Program-made: the position numbers and the translations under genes
Notes under the pieces: generated by a model
Told to the model about the DNA's origin: nothing
Database searches by the model: none
The model's input: the letters and a program-made list of their open reading frames with translations, nothing else
Shown here: one piece after another, positions 7,474 to 15,545 of the stretch
Position numbering within the stretch: the stretch's first letter is position 1
Layout of the letters: each line of letters starts with the position of its first letter
From: CAMFLJ01 sp963702555
Lineage (GTDB): Bacteria > Actinomycetota > Acidimicrobiia > Acidimicrobiales > Acidimicrobilacustridaceae
Direction of reading: 5' to 3'
Length of the DNA: 64,000 bases
NCBI GenBank assembly: GCA_963702555.1
Contig: CAVPCW010000006.1
Location: forward strand, 434,001 to 498,000

Positions 7474-9183
7474 ATGGTGTTCCAGCAGTACTACCTGGAC
7501 TGTCTCTCTCACGCGAGCTACCTGATCGGTGACACCGGCAGTGGTCGTGCCGTCGTGGTCGACCCGCAGCGAGACGTGGCCCAGTACCTCGCCGACGCGG
7601 ACGAGGCCGGCCTGCGGATCACCCACGTCATCGAGACGCACTTCCACGCCGACTTCCTCTCGGGCCACCTCGAGTTGGCGGCCGCCACCGGCGCCGCCAT
7701 CGTCTACGGGAAGGCCGCGGCCGGTCGGGTCGAGTTCCCCATCGAGACCCTCGGCAACGGTGATCGCATCTCGCTCGGCACGGTCGACCTCGAGATCCTC
7801 GAGACGCCGGGCCACACTCCCGAGTCCATCTCGATCGTCGTCCGTGAGCACGGCCCCGACGACGCCCCGTACGGCGTGCTGACCGGCGACACCCTCTTCA
7901 TCGGCGACGTCGGGCGTCCCGACCTGCTCGCCGCGGTGGGGTACACCGCGGACGATCTGGCCCGGGAGCTCTTCCACTCCCTGCACGACAAGCTGCTGAC
8001 GCTCCCCGACGAGACCAGGGTCTTCCCCGCGCACGGCGCAGGCTCGGCGTGCGGGAAGAACCTCTCCACCGAGACGGTGTCGACCATCGGCGAGCAGCGG
8101 CGTACCAACTACGCGCTCGCTCCCATGTCGATCGACGGCTTCGTGGAGGCGGTCACCGAGGGCCAGTCGGTCGCACCCCTCTACTTCCTCTTCGCCGCCA
8201 CCAAGAACCGTCAGGAGCGCGAGTTGCTCTCCGGTGACCATCCGGTGCCGGCACTGACCCTCGACGAGGTTCTGGCCCACCAGGGCGAAGGCGCCGTCGT
8301 CGTCGACTGCCGTGACAACCAGGCGTTCGCGGCGGGACACCTTCGTGGCTCGGTGAACGTGGGGCTCGACGGTCGATTCGCGGAGTACGCGGGAGAGGTG
8401 ATGGAGCCGGGGACCCCGATCGTCCTGATCGCCGACCCGGGCACGGAGTCCGAGGCCCACACCCGTCTCGCCCGCATCGGCTTCGACACGGTCGTCGGGG
8501 CTCTCGCCGACCCCATCGAGACCTTCGTCGCTCATCCGGATCAGGTCGAGCGCCTCTCCCGGCTCGCGGTCGGACAGTTGGCGGCGCGGATCGAGAGCGT
8601 TCCCGACCTGGTCGTCGTCGACATCCGCAACCCGAGCGAGACCGCTCTCGGCACCATTCCCGGCGCCCGCACCATCGGGCTCCCGGCCCTGCTGCACGAC
8701 ATGGGGCAGCTCGACCCGGCAGCTCCGACGGTCGTCTACTGCGCCGGCGGCTACCGCTCCGCCATCGCCTCCAGCCTCATGCGCGCCCACGGCTTCACGG
8801 ACGTGTCCGACCTGGTCGGTGGCTACACCGCCTGGGCCGGCGCCGAGACGCCCGCCGACCTCCCGGAGCTGAGCCCCCGGGGCGTGGCGACCGACGAGAC
8901 CTTGCTGCGCCTCGACGTCCGGGAGGACTTCGAGTGGGAGGCCGGGCACGCCCCCGACGCGCTGCACGTGCCGATGGGCGAGCTGCCGCAACGGCTCGAT
9001 GAGCTCGACGCCTCGAGGCGCATCGCCTGCATCTGTCGGTCCGGGAACCGGTCCGGCGCGGTGACGGCATGGCTGCTGCAGCAGGGCTTCGACGCCGTCA
9101 ACATGGTCGGCGGCATGGGGGCCTGGGCCCGCGAGGGCAACCCGGTGATCACCGACGGCGGCACCCCTGGCTCGGTGACCTGA
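7474..9183 (+). CDS. Metallo-beta-lactamase hydrolase fused to three rhodanese domains
   Basis: A 569-residue fusion. Residues 1 to about 250 form a persulfide-dioxygenase-like metallo-beta-lactamase domain with H56-F-H58-A-D60-F61 (Phe replaces the usual second-metal His), H114, D139 and H187. Three rhodanese modules follow. The first (about 265-355) has IADPGT in place of the catalytic Cys loop and is presumably inactive; the second has YCAGGYRS with Cys423; the third has CICRSGNRS with Cys521. Likely role: oxidation and transfer of persulfide sulfur. The TauE gene starts 1 nt after its stop. Confidence 0.88.
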   Translation: MVFQQYYLDCLSHASYLIGDTGSGRAVVVDPQRDVAQYLADADEAGLRITHVIETHFHADFLSGHLELAAATGAAIVYGKAAAGRVEFPIETLGNGDRISLGTVDLEILETPGHTPESISIVVREHGPDDAPYGVLTGDTLFIGDVGRPDLLAAVGYTADDLARELFHSLHDKLLTLPDETRVFPAHGAGSACGKNLSTETVSTIGEQRRTNYALAPMSIDGFVEAVTEGQSVAPLYFLFAATKNRQERELLSGDHPVPALTLDEVLAHQGEGAVVVDCRDNQAFAAGHLRGSVNVGLDGRFAEYAGEVMEPGTPIVLIADPGTESEAHTRLARIGFDTVVGALADPIETFVAHPDQVERLSRLAVGQLAARIESVPDLVVVDIRNPSETALGTIPGARTIGLPALLHDMGQLDPAAPTVVYCAGGYRSAIASSLMRAHGFTDVSDLVGGYTAWAGAETPADLPELSPRGVATDETLLRLDVREDFEWEAGHAPDALHVPMGELPQRLDELDASRRIACICRSGNRSGAVTAWLLQQGFDAVNMVGGMGAWAREGNPVITDGGTPGSVT

Positions 9184-9184
9184 G

Positions 9185-10014
9185 ATGAACTGGCGGGCGA
9201 TCGTCACGTCCCCGCTCGGCTTCCTGATCGGCCTCTCCCTCGGTGCGCTCGGGGGAGGCGGCTCGATCCTGGCCGTCCCCGCGCTCGTCTACGGGGCCGG
9301 CCAGACGCCGAAGCAGGCGACGACGACCTCGCTGATCCTGGTCGGGGTGACGTCGTTGATCGGCATCGTCCCCCACTGGAAGGCGGGGCGGGTCCGGGTC
9401 GTCCCTGGCGTCATCTTCGGCCTCGCCGGGGTCGGGGGCTCCCTGCTCGGCTCGAACTGGAACAAGTCCGTCGACCCGGACGCGTTGCTCCTGGCGTTCT
9501 CCGTCCTCATGCTGGTCGCGGCCGGCGCGATGTGGCGACGCACGCGGGTGCCGCACGGAGCCGGGGGCGGTGGGTGCTCGGCCGGGGCTCGCCTGCCGAT
9601 GCCCCTGACGCGTTGACCCTCACCCGGGTGCGGATCGAACCGGCCGTCGTGATGAAGGTCGCGGTGGCCGGCACCGTCGTGGGCCTGCTCACCGGGTTCT
9701 TCGGGGTCGGTGGCGGCTTCGTCATCGTTCCCGGGCTGGTGCTCGCACTGGGGTTCACCATGCCGGAGGCGGTCGGGACGTCATTGCTCGTCATCGCGAT
9801 CAACTCGGCGGTGGCACTCTCGACCCGTCTCCAGGGAGGCAGCCTCGACTGGTCGGTGATCGTGCCGTTCATGACCACCAGCCTGCTCGGGCTCCGTGCG
9901 GGCACCCGGCTCGCTGGTACGAAGGATCCGACGGTGCTCCAACGATGGTTCGTCTACCTGCTGGTGGCGGTCGCGATCTACACCGCAGGCCGCTCGCTCG
10001 TCGCGATCTTCTGA
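9185..10014 (+). CDS. TauE/SafE-family sulfite/anion exporter, frameshifted
   Basis: An integral membrane protein in two frames. The first half (GFLIGLSLGALGGGGSILAVPAL) and second half (GLLTGFFGVGGGFVIVPGLVLA) each carry the glycine-rich TauE repeat. A shift somewhere at 9540-9620, equivalent to one lost base, separates them; corrected length is about 276 residues with about eight membrane segments. It lies 1 nt behind the rhodanese fusion, so both are probably co-transcribed and it would export the sulfite or thiosulfate formed. Confidence 0.8.
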
Positions 10015-10041
10015 GCGACGGGCCCGTCACGAGGAGGCCCG

Positions 10042-10509
10042 ATGGGGTGCTGTGGATGGGATGAAGTGGAGAAGGTCCCGACGGTCCCGACGACGCCGGC
10101 ACCTGCCGACCCCCGGCACCTCGTCGCTCTCCACCGGGCACGGGCCGAGGTGGACCTCCAGGAGGTTGCCGCCGGGCGATCGCTGTGCCGGGTGAGCGGG
10201 CCTGATCTCGCACTGGTCAAGCGGGCGGAGGGGCGTCTGGCCGCGCTCGCCGAGCTGGAGCGGACCATGCGCACCACTGGGGTGGACGCCTCCGTGGCGG
10301 CGGAGGGGCTGCTCGGTCGCTGGTCCACGCGGTGCCGTGACGCCGACGGCCGAGGCGTGGCCTGGGAGGCCTACCTGGAAGGGGGAGTCGTCGAGCTCGA
10401 GGCCGTCGGTCGTGCCCTCGACGCGATGCGCGGCGACGAGATCCGCACGGGCAGCGGCGGGGATCCCGCCCGGACGGACTCCGCTTCCCGCGGCCGACAG
10501 GGTCCCTGA
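10042..10509 (+). CDS. Hypothetical protein in the sulfur operon
   Basis: A 155-residue soluble protein starting MGCCGWDEVEK, with a GAGGAGG ribosome-binding site at 10031-10037. The middle is helical and charged (LVALHRARAEVDLQEV, LVKRAEGRLAALAELERTM); the tail is disordered and Arg/Ser-rich. Three cysteines occur: a CC pair at residues 3-4 and one in SLCRVSG. I do not recognise the family. It follows the exporter by 27 nt and may belong to the same transcript. Confidence 0.55.
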   Translation: MGCCGWDEVEKVPTVPTTPAPADPRHLVALHRARAEVDLQEVAAGRSLCRVSGPDLALVKRAEGRLAALAELERTMRTTGVDASVAAEGLLGRWSTRCRDADGRGVAWEAYLEGGVVELEAVGRALDAMRGDEIRTGSGGDPARTDSASRGRQGP

Positions 10510-10599
10510 GGTCGCGGCCTCGGTGGGTCGATGCCCGCCGCTCGCGGCCTCGCGGTTGAGCCCGGCAGAACGGTTTCGTCCGGGGTTGTCGCCGCCCCG

Positions 10600-10605
10600 T
10601 AGCCT
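10600..10605 (+). promoter_or_regulatory. -10 hexamer TAGCCT for leaderless metG
   Basis: TAGCCT ends 7 nt before the GTG start at 10613; no ribosome-binding site is visible. Confidence 0.55.
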
Positions 10606-10612
10606 TGCCCCC

Positions 10613-12133
10613 GTGTCAGAACCCTTCTACGTGACCACCCCGATCTACTACGTGAACGACGTGCCCCACATCGGGCACGCCTACACGACGGTCACCGCCG
10701 ACGCCCTCGCCCGCTGGCACCGCCTCCTCGGCGACGACGTCTTCTTCCTCACCGGCACCGACGAGCACGGCCTCAAGGTGCAGCGCTCGGCCGAGGCCAA
10801 CGGCATCACCGCCCAGGAGCAGGCCGACATCACCAGCGCCCGCTTCCGTGAGGTGTGGGAGCTGCTCGGCATCAGCAACGACGACTTCATCCGCACCACC
10901 GAGCCGCGGCACAAGGAGTCGGTGCAGGCGTTCATGCAGGCGATCCACGACAACGGCTGGATCCGCAAGGGCACCTACGCCGGCCTCTACTGCGTGCCGT
11001 GCGAGGCCTATTACACCGAGGCCGACCTGATCGACGGCAACTGCCCGATCCACGGCAAGCCGGTCGAGTGGCTCGAGGAGGACAACTGGTTCTTCGAGCT
11101 CTCGAAGTTCACCCAGCCCCTGCTCGACTGGTACGAGGCCCACCCGGACTTCGTCCAGCCCGAGGGCAAGCGCAACGAGGCGCTCGGCATCATCCGCCAG
11201 GGCCTCGAGGACGTCTCGGTCTCCCGCACCTCCATCACCTGGGGCGTGCCGGTGCCGTGGGACGAGGGCCACGTCTTCTACGTCTGGTACGACGCGCTCA
11301 TCAACTACGCCACCGCGGTGGGCTACGGCTCCGACCCCGACCGCTTCGAGACGTGGTGGCCGGTCGTGCACCACCTCATCGGCAAGGACATCCTGCGGTT
11401 CCACTGCGTCTACTGGCCGGCGATGTGCCTGGCCGCCGGCATCGACCCGCCCAGCAAGGTCGCCGTCCACGGCTTCCTGCTCGTCGGCGGCGAGAAGATG
11501 TCGAAGACCCGCCTCAACCAGATCTTCCCGGCCGACCTCGTGGCCGACTTCGGCGTCGACGGGTTCCGCTACCACTTCCTGCGCGACAACCCCTTCGGCC
11601 CCGACGGCGACTTCTCCTACGAGGGCATGGTCAACCGGTTCAACACCGACCTGGCCAACAACCTCGGCAACCTGCTGTCGCGGGTGGCCACCGTCGTGGG
11701 CAAGAAGTGCGGGGGAGTGGGCCCGGCCCCCTCGCCCGACTCGCCCCTCGCCGCCGTGGCCACCGAGTCCTACGCCGAGACCGCGGCCGGGTGGGCGAAC
11801 ATCGCCCCCAGCCTCGCCCTCGAGGCCACCTGGAAGCTCATCGGGGCGGCCAACGCCCACCTCGAGGCCAACGAGCCCTGGAAGATGGAGCCGGGCCCGG
11901 AGCTCGACGCCGTCATGGGCGACGCCCTCGAGGTCCTGCGCCTCGTCGCCATCCTCGCCACGCCCGCCATGCCCTCGATCTGCGAGCAGGTCTGGGCCCG
12001 CATCGGCCTGCCCGGCGTGCCGGGCGAGCAGCGCCTGCCCGAGGCGGCGGGGTGGGGCGGCTACCCGGGTGGGCTCCCGGTGGTGAAGGGCGATCCGCTC
12101 TTCCCCCGCATGACCGTGCCCAAGGCCGACTGA
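10613..12133 (+). CDS. metG: Methionine--tRNA ligase
   Basis: A 506-residue class Ia aminoacyl-tRNA synthetase that charges tRNA-Met. The HIGH signature is at residues 19-22 (VPHIGHAYTT) and KMSKT at about 295-299. The connective peptide contains YCVPCEAYYTEADL and CPIHGKPVEW, a partial zinc knuckle. Length fits the short actinobacterial MetRS lacking the C-terminal dimerisation domain. The GTG start is supported by the -10 hexamer 7 nt upstream. First gene of the metG-tatD-rpf-ksgA-ispE block. Confidence 0.96.
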   Translation: MSEPFYVTTPIYYVNDVPHIGHAYTTVTADALARWHRLLGDDVFFLTGTDEHGLKVQRSAEANGITAQEQADITSARFREVWELLGISNDDFIRTTEPRHKESVQAFMQAIHDNGWIRKGTYAGLYCVPCEAYYTEADLIDGNCPIHGKPVEWLEEDNWFFELSKFTQPLLDWYEAHPDFVQPEGKRNEALGIIRQGLEDVSVSRTSITWGVPVPWDEGHVFYVWYDALINYATAVGYGSDPDRFETWWPVVHHLIGKDILRFHCVYWPAMCLAAGIDPPSKVAVHGFLLVGGEKMSKTRLNQIFPADLVADFGVDGFRYHFLRDNPFGPDGDFSYEGMVNRFNTDLANNLGNLLSRVATVVGKKCGGVGPAPSPDSPLAAVATESYAETAAGWANIAPSLALEATWKLIGAANAHLEANEPWKMEPGPELDAVMGDALEVLRLVAILATPAMPSICEQVWARIGLPGVPGEQRLPEAAGWGGYPGGLPVVKGDPLFPRMTVPKAD

Positions 12134-12153
12134 GCCGGTCCGGGACGATCGCC

Positions 12154-12921
12154 GTGGCCCTGCGCTGGACCGACGACCACTGCCATCTCGACCTCACCGC
12201 CGAGCGGGGGCCGTCGGCCGACGAGGCCGTGGCCGCGGCGCGCTCGGCCGGCGTCGAGCGCCTGATCACCGTCGGCACCGACCTGGCGTCGTCGCGCACG
12301 GCCATCGAGGTGGCCCGCACCCGTGAGGGCGTCTGGGCCACCGCCGGCGTGCACCCCCACGACGCCAAGGACGGCTGGGACGGCATCGAGGCCCTGCTGG
12401 CCGAGCCCGAGGTCGTGGCCGTGGGGGAGTGCGGGCTCGACTACCACTACGACCACTCGCCACGCGAGGTGCAGCGGGAGTCGTTCGCGGCCCAGATCGC
12501 CCTGGCTCACGCCCACGACCTCGCGCTGGTCGTGCACACCCGGGAGGCCTGGGAGGACACCTTCGACATCCTCGTGGCCGAGGGCGTGCCCGCCCGCACG
12601 GTGATCCACTGCTTCACCGGGGGGCCCGACGAGGCCCGGCGCTGCCTCGACCTGGGTGCCCACCTGTCGTTCAGCGGCGTCGTCACGTTCAAGGGCGCCC
12701 CCGAGGTGCGGCAGGCCGTCGAGCTGTGCCCGCTCGACCGCCTTCTGGTCGAGACCGACTCGCCGTTCCTGGCCCCGGTGCCCCACCGCGGCCGGCCCAA
12801 CCAGCCGGCGTTCGTCACCCTGGTCGGCGAGACCGTGGCCGACGTCAAACACGCCCAGCTGGCGGCCGTCGCCGCGGCCACCTGGGCCAACGCCGCCCGG
12901 GTGTACGGCCTGCCCGACTGA
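12154..12921 (+). CDS. tatD: TatD-family metal-dependent hydrolase / DNase
   Basis: A 255-residue TIM-barrel hydrolase starting at GTG, 20 nt after metG. Metal ligands: DDHCHLDL near the N-terminus, GECGLDYHYD (Glu/His), VIHCFTGG, and ETDSPFLAP (Asp). The family has 3'-5' exonuclease/DNase activity. It is the usual partner between metG and rpf in actinobacteria (Rv1008 position). Confidence 0.93.
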   Translation: MALRWTDDHCHLDLTAERGPSADEAVAAARSAGVERLITVGTDLASSRTAIEVARTREGVWATAGVHPHDAKDGWDGIEALLAEPEVVAVGECGLDYHYDHSPREVQRESFAAQIALAHAHDLALVVHTREAWEDTFDILVAEGVPARTVIHCFTGGPDEARRCLDLGAHLSFSGVVTFKGAPEVRQAVELCPLDRLLVETDSPFLAPVPHRGRPNQPAFVTLVGETVADVKHAQLAAVAAATWANAARVYGLPD

Positions 12922-12960
12922 CGTCCCGCCCGGGTGCACCCGGAGGGGCGGAGTCGGCAA

Positions 12961-13014
12961 CCCTCGACCGGCCGTCGAGGGTGTCAAGCTCAGGTCGAGG
13001 GTTCCCGTCGACCT
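12961..13014 (+). other. Two tandem hairpins upstream of the rpf-like gene
   Basis: CCCTCGAC (12961-12968) pairs with GTCGAGGG (12974-12981) across 5 nt; AGGTCGA (12992-12998) pairs with TCGACCT (13008-13014). They share the core TCGAC/GTCGA, so alternative pairings between them are possible. They may terminate the metG-tatD transcript or form part of a leader. No c-di-AMP riboswitch consensus was recognised. Confidence 0.4.
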
Positions 13015-13070
13015 CCACGAACGGTGCAGTTTTCCAAGGGGTGACAGGTGTCTCGACGCCATGTCGAAAG

Positions 13071-13099
13071 TTGCAGTTGTGTTGCGACACGCCTAGGTT
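13071..13099 (+). promoter_or_regulatory. Candidate sigma-70-type promoter of the rpf-like gene
   Basis: TTGCAG (13071-13076), a 17-nt spacer, and TAGGTT (13094-13099) lie in a locally AT-richer stretch 48 nt before the GTG start. Confidence 0.4.
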
Positions 13100-13147
13100 G
13101 CCGGGACGGCTCCGGGCGGAGTTGGCACGACGGGCACACCCACGCGG

Positions 13148-13840
13148 GTGATCTCGGCGGCTCTTCGTCCACGCCAGGACCTTGTCGCCGAGAGAAGAGA
13201 CGCAGCTCTGAACTCCCTCCTGCACCCGACGCAGCGCCGCCTCGTGATCGCCCTCGCGATCACGCTGCTGTGCCTGCCGCTGCTCGTGCTCGACCTCATG
13301 GGTGGGCACGGCGGCACGTCGTCGGATGTCTCGGCTGTCGACACCGAGGTGCCCGAGCCCAGCATGGTCGTGGCCGTCAGCCCGTCCGAGGCGCCCAGCA
13401 CCACGGCTCCGTCCACCACGGTCACCACCGCGGCGCCGGCGGCCACCACCGCCACCACGGCGGCCCCGAAGGCGCCCACCACCACCGCCCCCAAGGCGGC
13501 GGCCAAGCCCCAGGCCCCCACCACGACGACGGCCCCCAGGGTCGCCGCACCCGCGCCGCCTCCGGCCGGCCCGGTGCCCACGGCCTCCGAGTCCAACTTC
13601 CTCGCCTGCGTGCGCCAGCGTGAGTCCCACGGCGACTACACCGCCGTCGACCCCAGCGGCACCTTCATGGGCGCCTACCAGATCTACCAGGGCGGCTGGG
13701 ACGCCGTGGCCCGCAGCATGGGCCGCTCCGACCTCGTCGGTGTCCGTCCCAACCGGGCCGCCCCCGCCGACCAGGACGCCGTGGCGCTGTCGATGCTGCG
13801 TCAGTACGGCCGGGCCCCCTGGGGCGGGGCCTGCGGCTGA
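13148..13840 (+). CDS. Rpf-type transglycosylase-like secreted or membrane-anchored protein
   Basis: A 230-residue protein with a GTG start. Residues about 32-51 form one hydrophobic segment (IALAITLLCLPLLVLDLM) acting as signal anchor. Residues about 65-145 are a low-complexity Ala/Thr/Pro linker. The C-terminal about 80 residues form the resuscitation-promoting-factor/transglycosylase-like fold: FLACVRQRESHGDY with the catalytic Glu, then GAYQIYQGGWDAVARSMG. It is predicted to cleave peptidoglycan outside the cell. It sits where rpfB sits in M. tuberculosis but lacks the DUF348 and G5 domains, so I give no rpfB symbol. Confidence 0.85.
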   Translation: MISAALRPRQDLVAERRDAALNSLLHPTQRRLVIALAITLLCLPLLVLDLMGGHGGTSSDVSAVDTEVPEPSMVVAVSPSEAPSTTAPSTTVTTAAPAATTATTAAPKAPTTTAPKAAAKPQAPTTTTAPRVAAPAPPPAGPVPTASESNFLACVRQRESHGDYTAVDPSGTFMGAYQIYQGGWDAVARSMGRSDLVGVRPNRAAPADQDAVALSMLRQYGRAPWGGACG

Positions 13841-13845
13841 CGCCG

Positions 13846-13851
13846 TAGCCT
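13846..13851 (+). promoter_or_regulatory. -10 hexamer TAGCCT for leaderless ksgA
   Basis: TAGCCT ends 6 nt before the GTG start at 13858, just after the rpf stop codon. Confidence 0.55.
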
Positions 13852-13857
13852 CCGGCG

Positions 13858-14685
13858 GTGACCCTCACCCGCCGCGAGATCGTCGAGCTGCTCGAACGCC
13901 ACGGTCTCAGCCCGAGCCGCGCCCTCGGTCAGAACTTCGTCGCCGACCCCAACACCGTGCGCCGCATCGTCCGCCTGGCGGAGGTGGGGCCGGGTGATCC
14001 CGTGGTCGAGATCGGCCCGGGCGTCGGGTCGCTCACCACGGCCCTCGCCGAGTCGGGCGCCCAGGTCACGGCCGTGGAGCTCGACCGCCACCTCGTCCCC
14101 GTGCTCGAGGAGGTCGTGGCGCCCCTCGGCGTGCGGGTGGTGCAGGGCGACGCCCTCGAGGTCGACTGGACCGAGTTGCTCGCCGGCCACGACCGTTGGA
14201 CCCTCGTGGCCAACCTGCCGTACAACGTCGGCACCACGATCGTGCTGCAGCTGCTCGACGACGTCCCGGCCATCCACCGGATGCTGGTGATGGTCCAGCG
14301 GGAGGTCGGGGAGCGCCTGGCCGCCCCTCCCGGCAGCGGCACCTACGGCATCCCTTCGGTGAAGGTCGCCCTGTGGGCCACCGCCGAGGTCGTGGCCAAG
14401 GTGCCGGCCACGGTCTTCATCCCTCAACCCAAGGTCGAGAGTGTGCTGGTTCGCCTCACCCGGTTGCCGGAGCCGTCGGTCGACGTCGACCACGACGACC
14501 TGATGCTGCTCGTGCGCCAGGCCTTCGGCCAGCGCCGCAAGATGCTGCGCCGCTCGCTCGCCGGCACCGTGGGCCCCGAGGCGTTCGCCGCTGCCGGGGT
14601 CGATCCCCAGACCCGGCCCGAGCAGCTCGGCGTCGCCCAGTGGGGCGCCCTCACCGCCGCCGTGGCCGCCCACCCCGTCGCCTGA
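13858..14685 (+). CDS. rsmA: 16S rRNA (adenine(1518)-N6/adenine(1519)-N6)-dimethyltransferase
   Basis: A 275-residue KsgA/RsmA methyltransferase that dimethylates two adenines in the 3' hairpin of 16S rRNA. Signatures: LGQNFVADPNTVRRIV near the N-terminus, SAM-binding VVEIGPGVGSLTTAL, and catalytic motif LVANLPYNVGTTIV. The C-terminal domain has QRRKMLRRSLAG. The start is a leaderless GTG. It lies between rpf and ispE as in M. tuberculosis Rv1010. Confidence 0.95.
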   Translation: MTLTRREIVELLERHGLSPSRALGQNFVADPNTVRRIVRLAEVGPGDPVVEIGPGVGSLTTALAESGAQVTAVELDRHLVPVLEEVVAPLGVRVVQGDALEVDWTELLAGHDRWTLVANLPYNVGTTIVLQLLDDVPAIHRMLVMVQREVGERLAAPPGSGTYGIPSVKVALWATAEVVAKVPATVFIPQPKVESVLVRLTRLPEPSVDVDHDDLMLLVRQAFGQRRKMLRRSLAGTVGPEAFAAAGVDPQTRPEQLGVAQWGALTAAVAAHPVA

Positions 14686-14725
14686 CCCGATCCCGGCTCG
14701 CCGGTCGACCCCGACCCTTCGTGTG

Positions 14726-14769
14726 CTGGCATGCGCTGTGCGCCCCCTGAGGTGCACGACGCGTGCCAG
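14726..14769 (+). other. Long imperfect hairpin between rsmA and ispE
   Basis: CTGGCATGCG (14726-14735) pairs with CGCGTGCCAG (14760-14769) with one G-T wobble; inside it GTGC and GCAC can pair. It may be a terminator or an RNA element before ispE. Confidence 0.4.
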
Positions 14770-14807
14770 AAGCGGGTGGGAGGGGCGGGAGGGGCCATGA
14801 TGCGGGG

Positions 14808-15530
14808 GTGGAACCCGTGACCCTGTCGGCCCCCGCCAAGCTCACCCTGTCGCTGCGGGTCACCGGTGTGCGCGACGACGGCTACCACCTGATCGACGCC
14901 GAGATGGTCACCCTCGACCTGGCCGACACCCTCGTGGTGGGCCCGGGCGACGGCCTGGAGCTGGTTAACGCCACCACCGGCGCCGGCCTCGCCGTGGAGG
15001 CCACCGACGACAACCTCGTGCGCCGGGCCCTCGCCCTCGCCGGGCGGACCGCCCACGTGCGCCTCGAGAAGCGCATCCCTGCCGGTGCCGGCCTCGGCGG
15101 CGGGTCGGCCGATGCCGCCGCCGTGCTCAGGTGGGCCGGGTTCGGCGATCTGGATGCCGCCGCCGGCCTCGGCGCCGACGTGGCCTTCTGCGTGGTCGGC
15201 GGCCGCGCCCGGGTCACGGGCATCGGCGAGGTCGTGGAGCCCCTGCCGTTCGTCGAGCGCACCCTCACGCTCTGGACCCCGCCCTTCGGCTGCTCCACCC
15301 CGGCCGTCTACCGTGCCTGGGACGACCTCGGTGGCCCGGTCGGCGCCCACGGCAACGACCTCGAGCCCGCCGCCCTCGTGGTCGAGCCCCGCCTGGCCGA
15401 GTGGCGCGACCGCTTCGTCGACGTCGCCGGGCAGCGGCCCCGCCTGGCCGGCTCCGGCTCCACCTGGTTCGTCGAGGGCGCCTTCCCCGGTGATGGCCGC
15501 CTCGTCGTGCACACCACCCCGGCCGGCTGA
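14808..15530 (+). CDS. ispE: 4-diphosphocytidyl-2-C-methyl-D-erythritol kinase, short form
   Basis: A 240-residue GHMP kinase of the non-mevalonate (MEP) isoprenoid pathway. APAKLTLSLRVTGVRDDGYH is the family N-terminus (Lys/Asp catalytic region) and PAGAGLGGGSADAAAVL is the ATP-binding GHMP motif; GSGSTWFV is the C-terminal glycine motif. Typical IspE is about 280-310 residues, so this one is compact. Missing residues appear to be in the middle and tail, with no frameshift visible. Starts are GTG 14808 or GTG 14817. Confidence 0.88.
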   Translation: MEPVTLSAPAKLTLSLRVTGVRDDGYHLIDAEMVTLDLADTLVVGPGDGLELVNATTGAGLAVEATDDNLVRRALALAGRTAHVRLEKRIPAGAGLGGGSADAAAVLRWAGFGDLDAAAGLGADVAFCVVGGRARVTGIGEVVEPLPFVERTLTLWTPPFGCSTPAVYRAWDDLGGPVGAHGNDLEPAALVVEPRLAEWRDRFVDVAGQRPRLAGSGSTWFVEGAFPGDGRLVVHTTPAG

Positions 15531-15544
15531 CCGGGCTGCCCCGG
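15531..15544. terminator. Short hairpin between convergent ispE and sulfotransferase genes
   Basis: CCGGG and CCCGG flank a 4-nt loop in the 15-nt gap between the two stop codons. It is weak, but placed where a shared terminator is expected. Confidence 0.3.
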
Positions 15545-15545
15545 A

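Noticed and set aside
12922..13147. c-di-AMP (ydaO-type) riboswitch upstream of the Rpf-type gene
   Set aside because: Only simple hairpins and a promoter-like pair were found; the conserved riboswitch core was not recognised.
13300..13580. Repeat array in the ACC/GCC-rich stretch of the Rpf-type gene
   Set aside because: It is the coding sequence of an Ala/Thr/Pro linker, not a regular DNA repeat.
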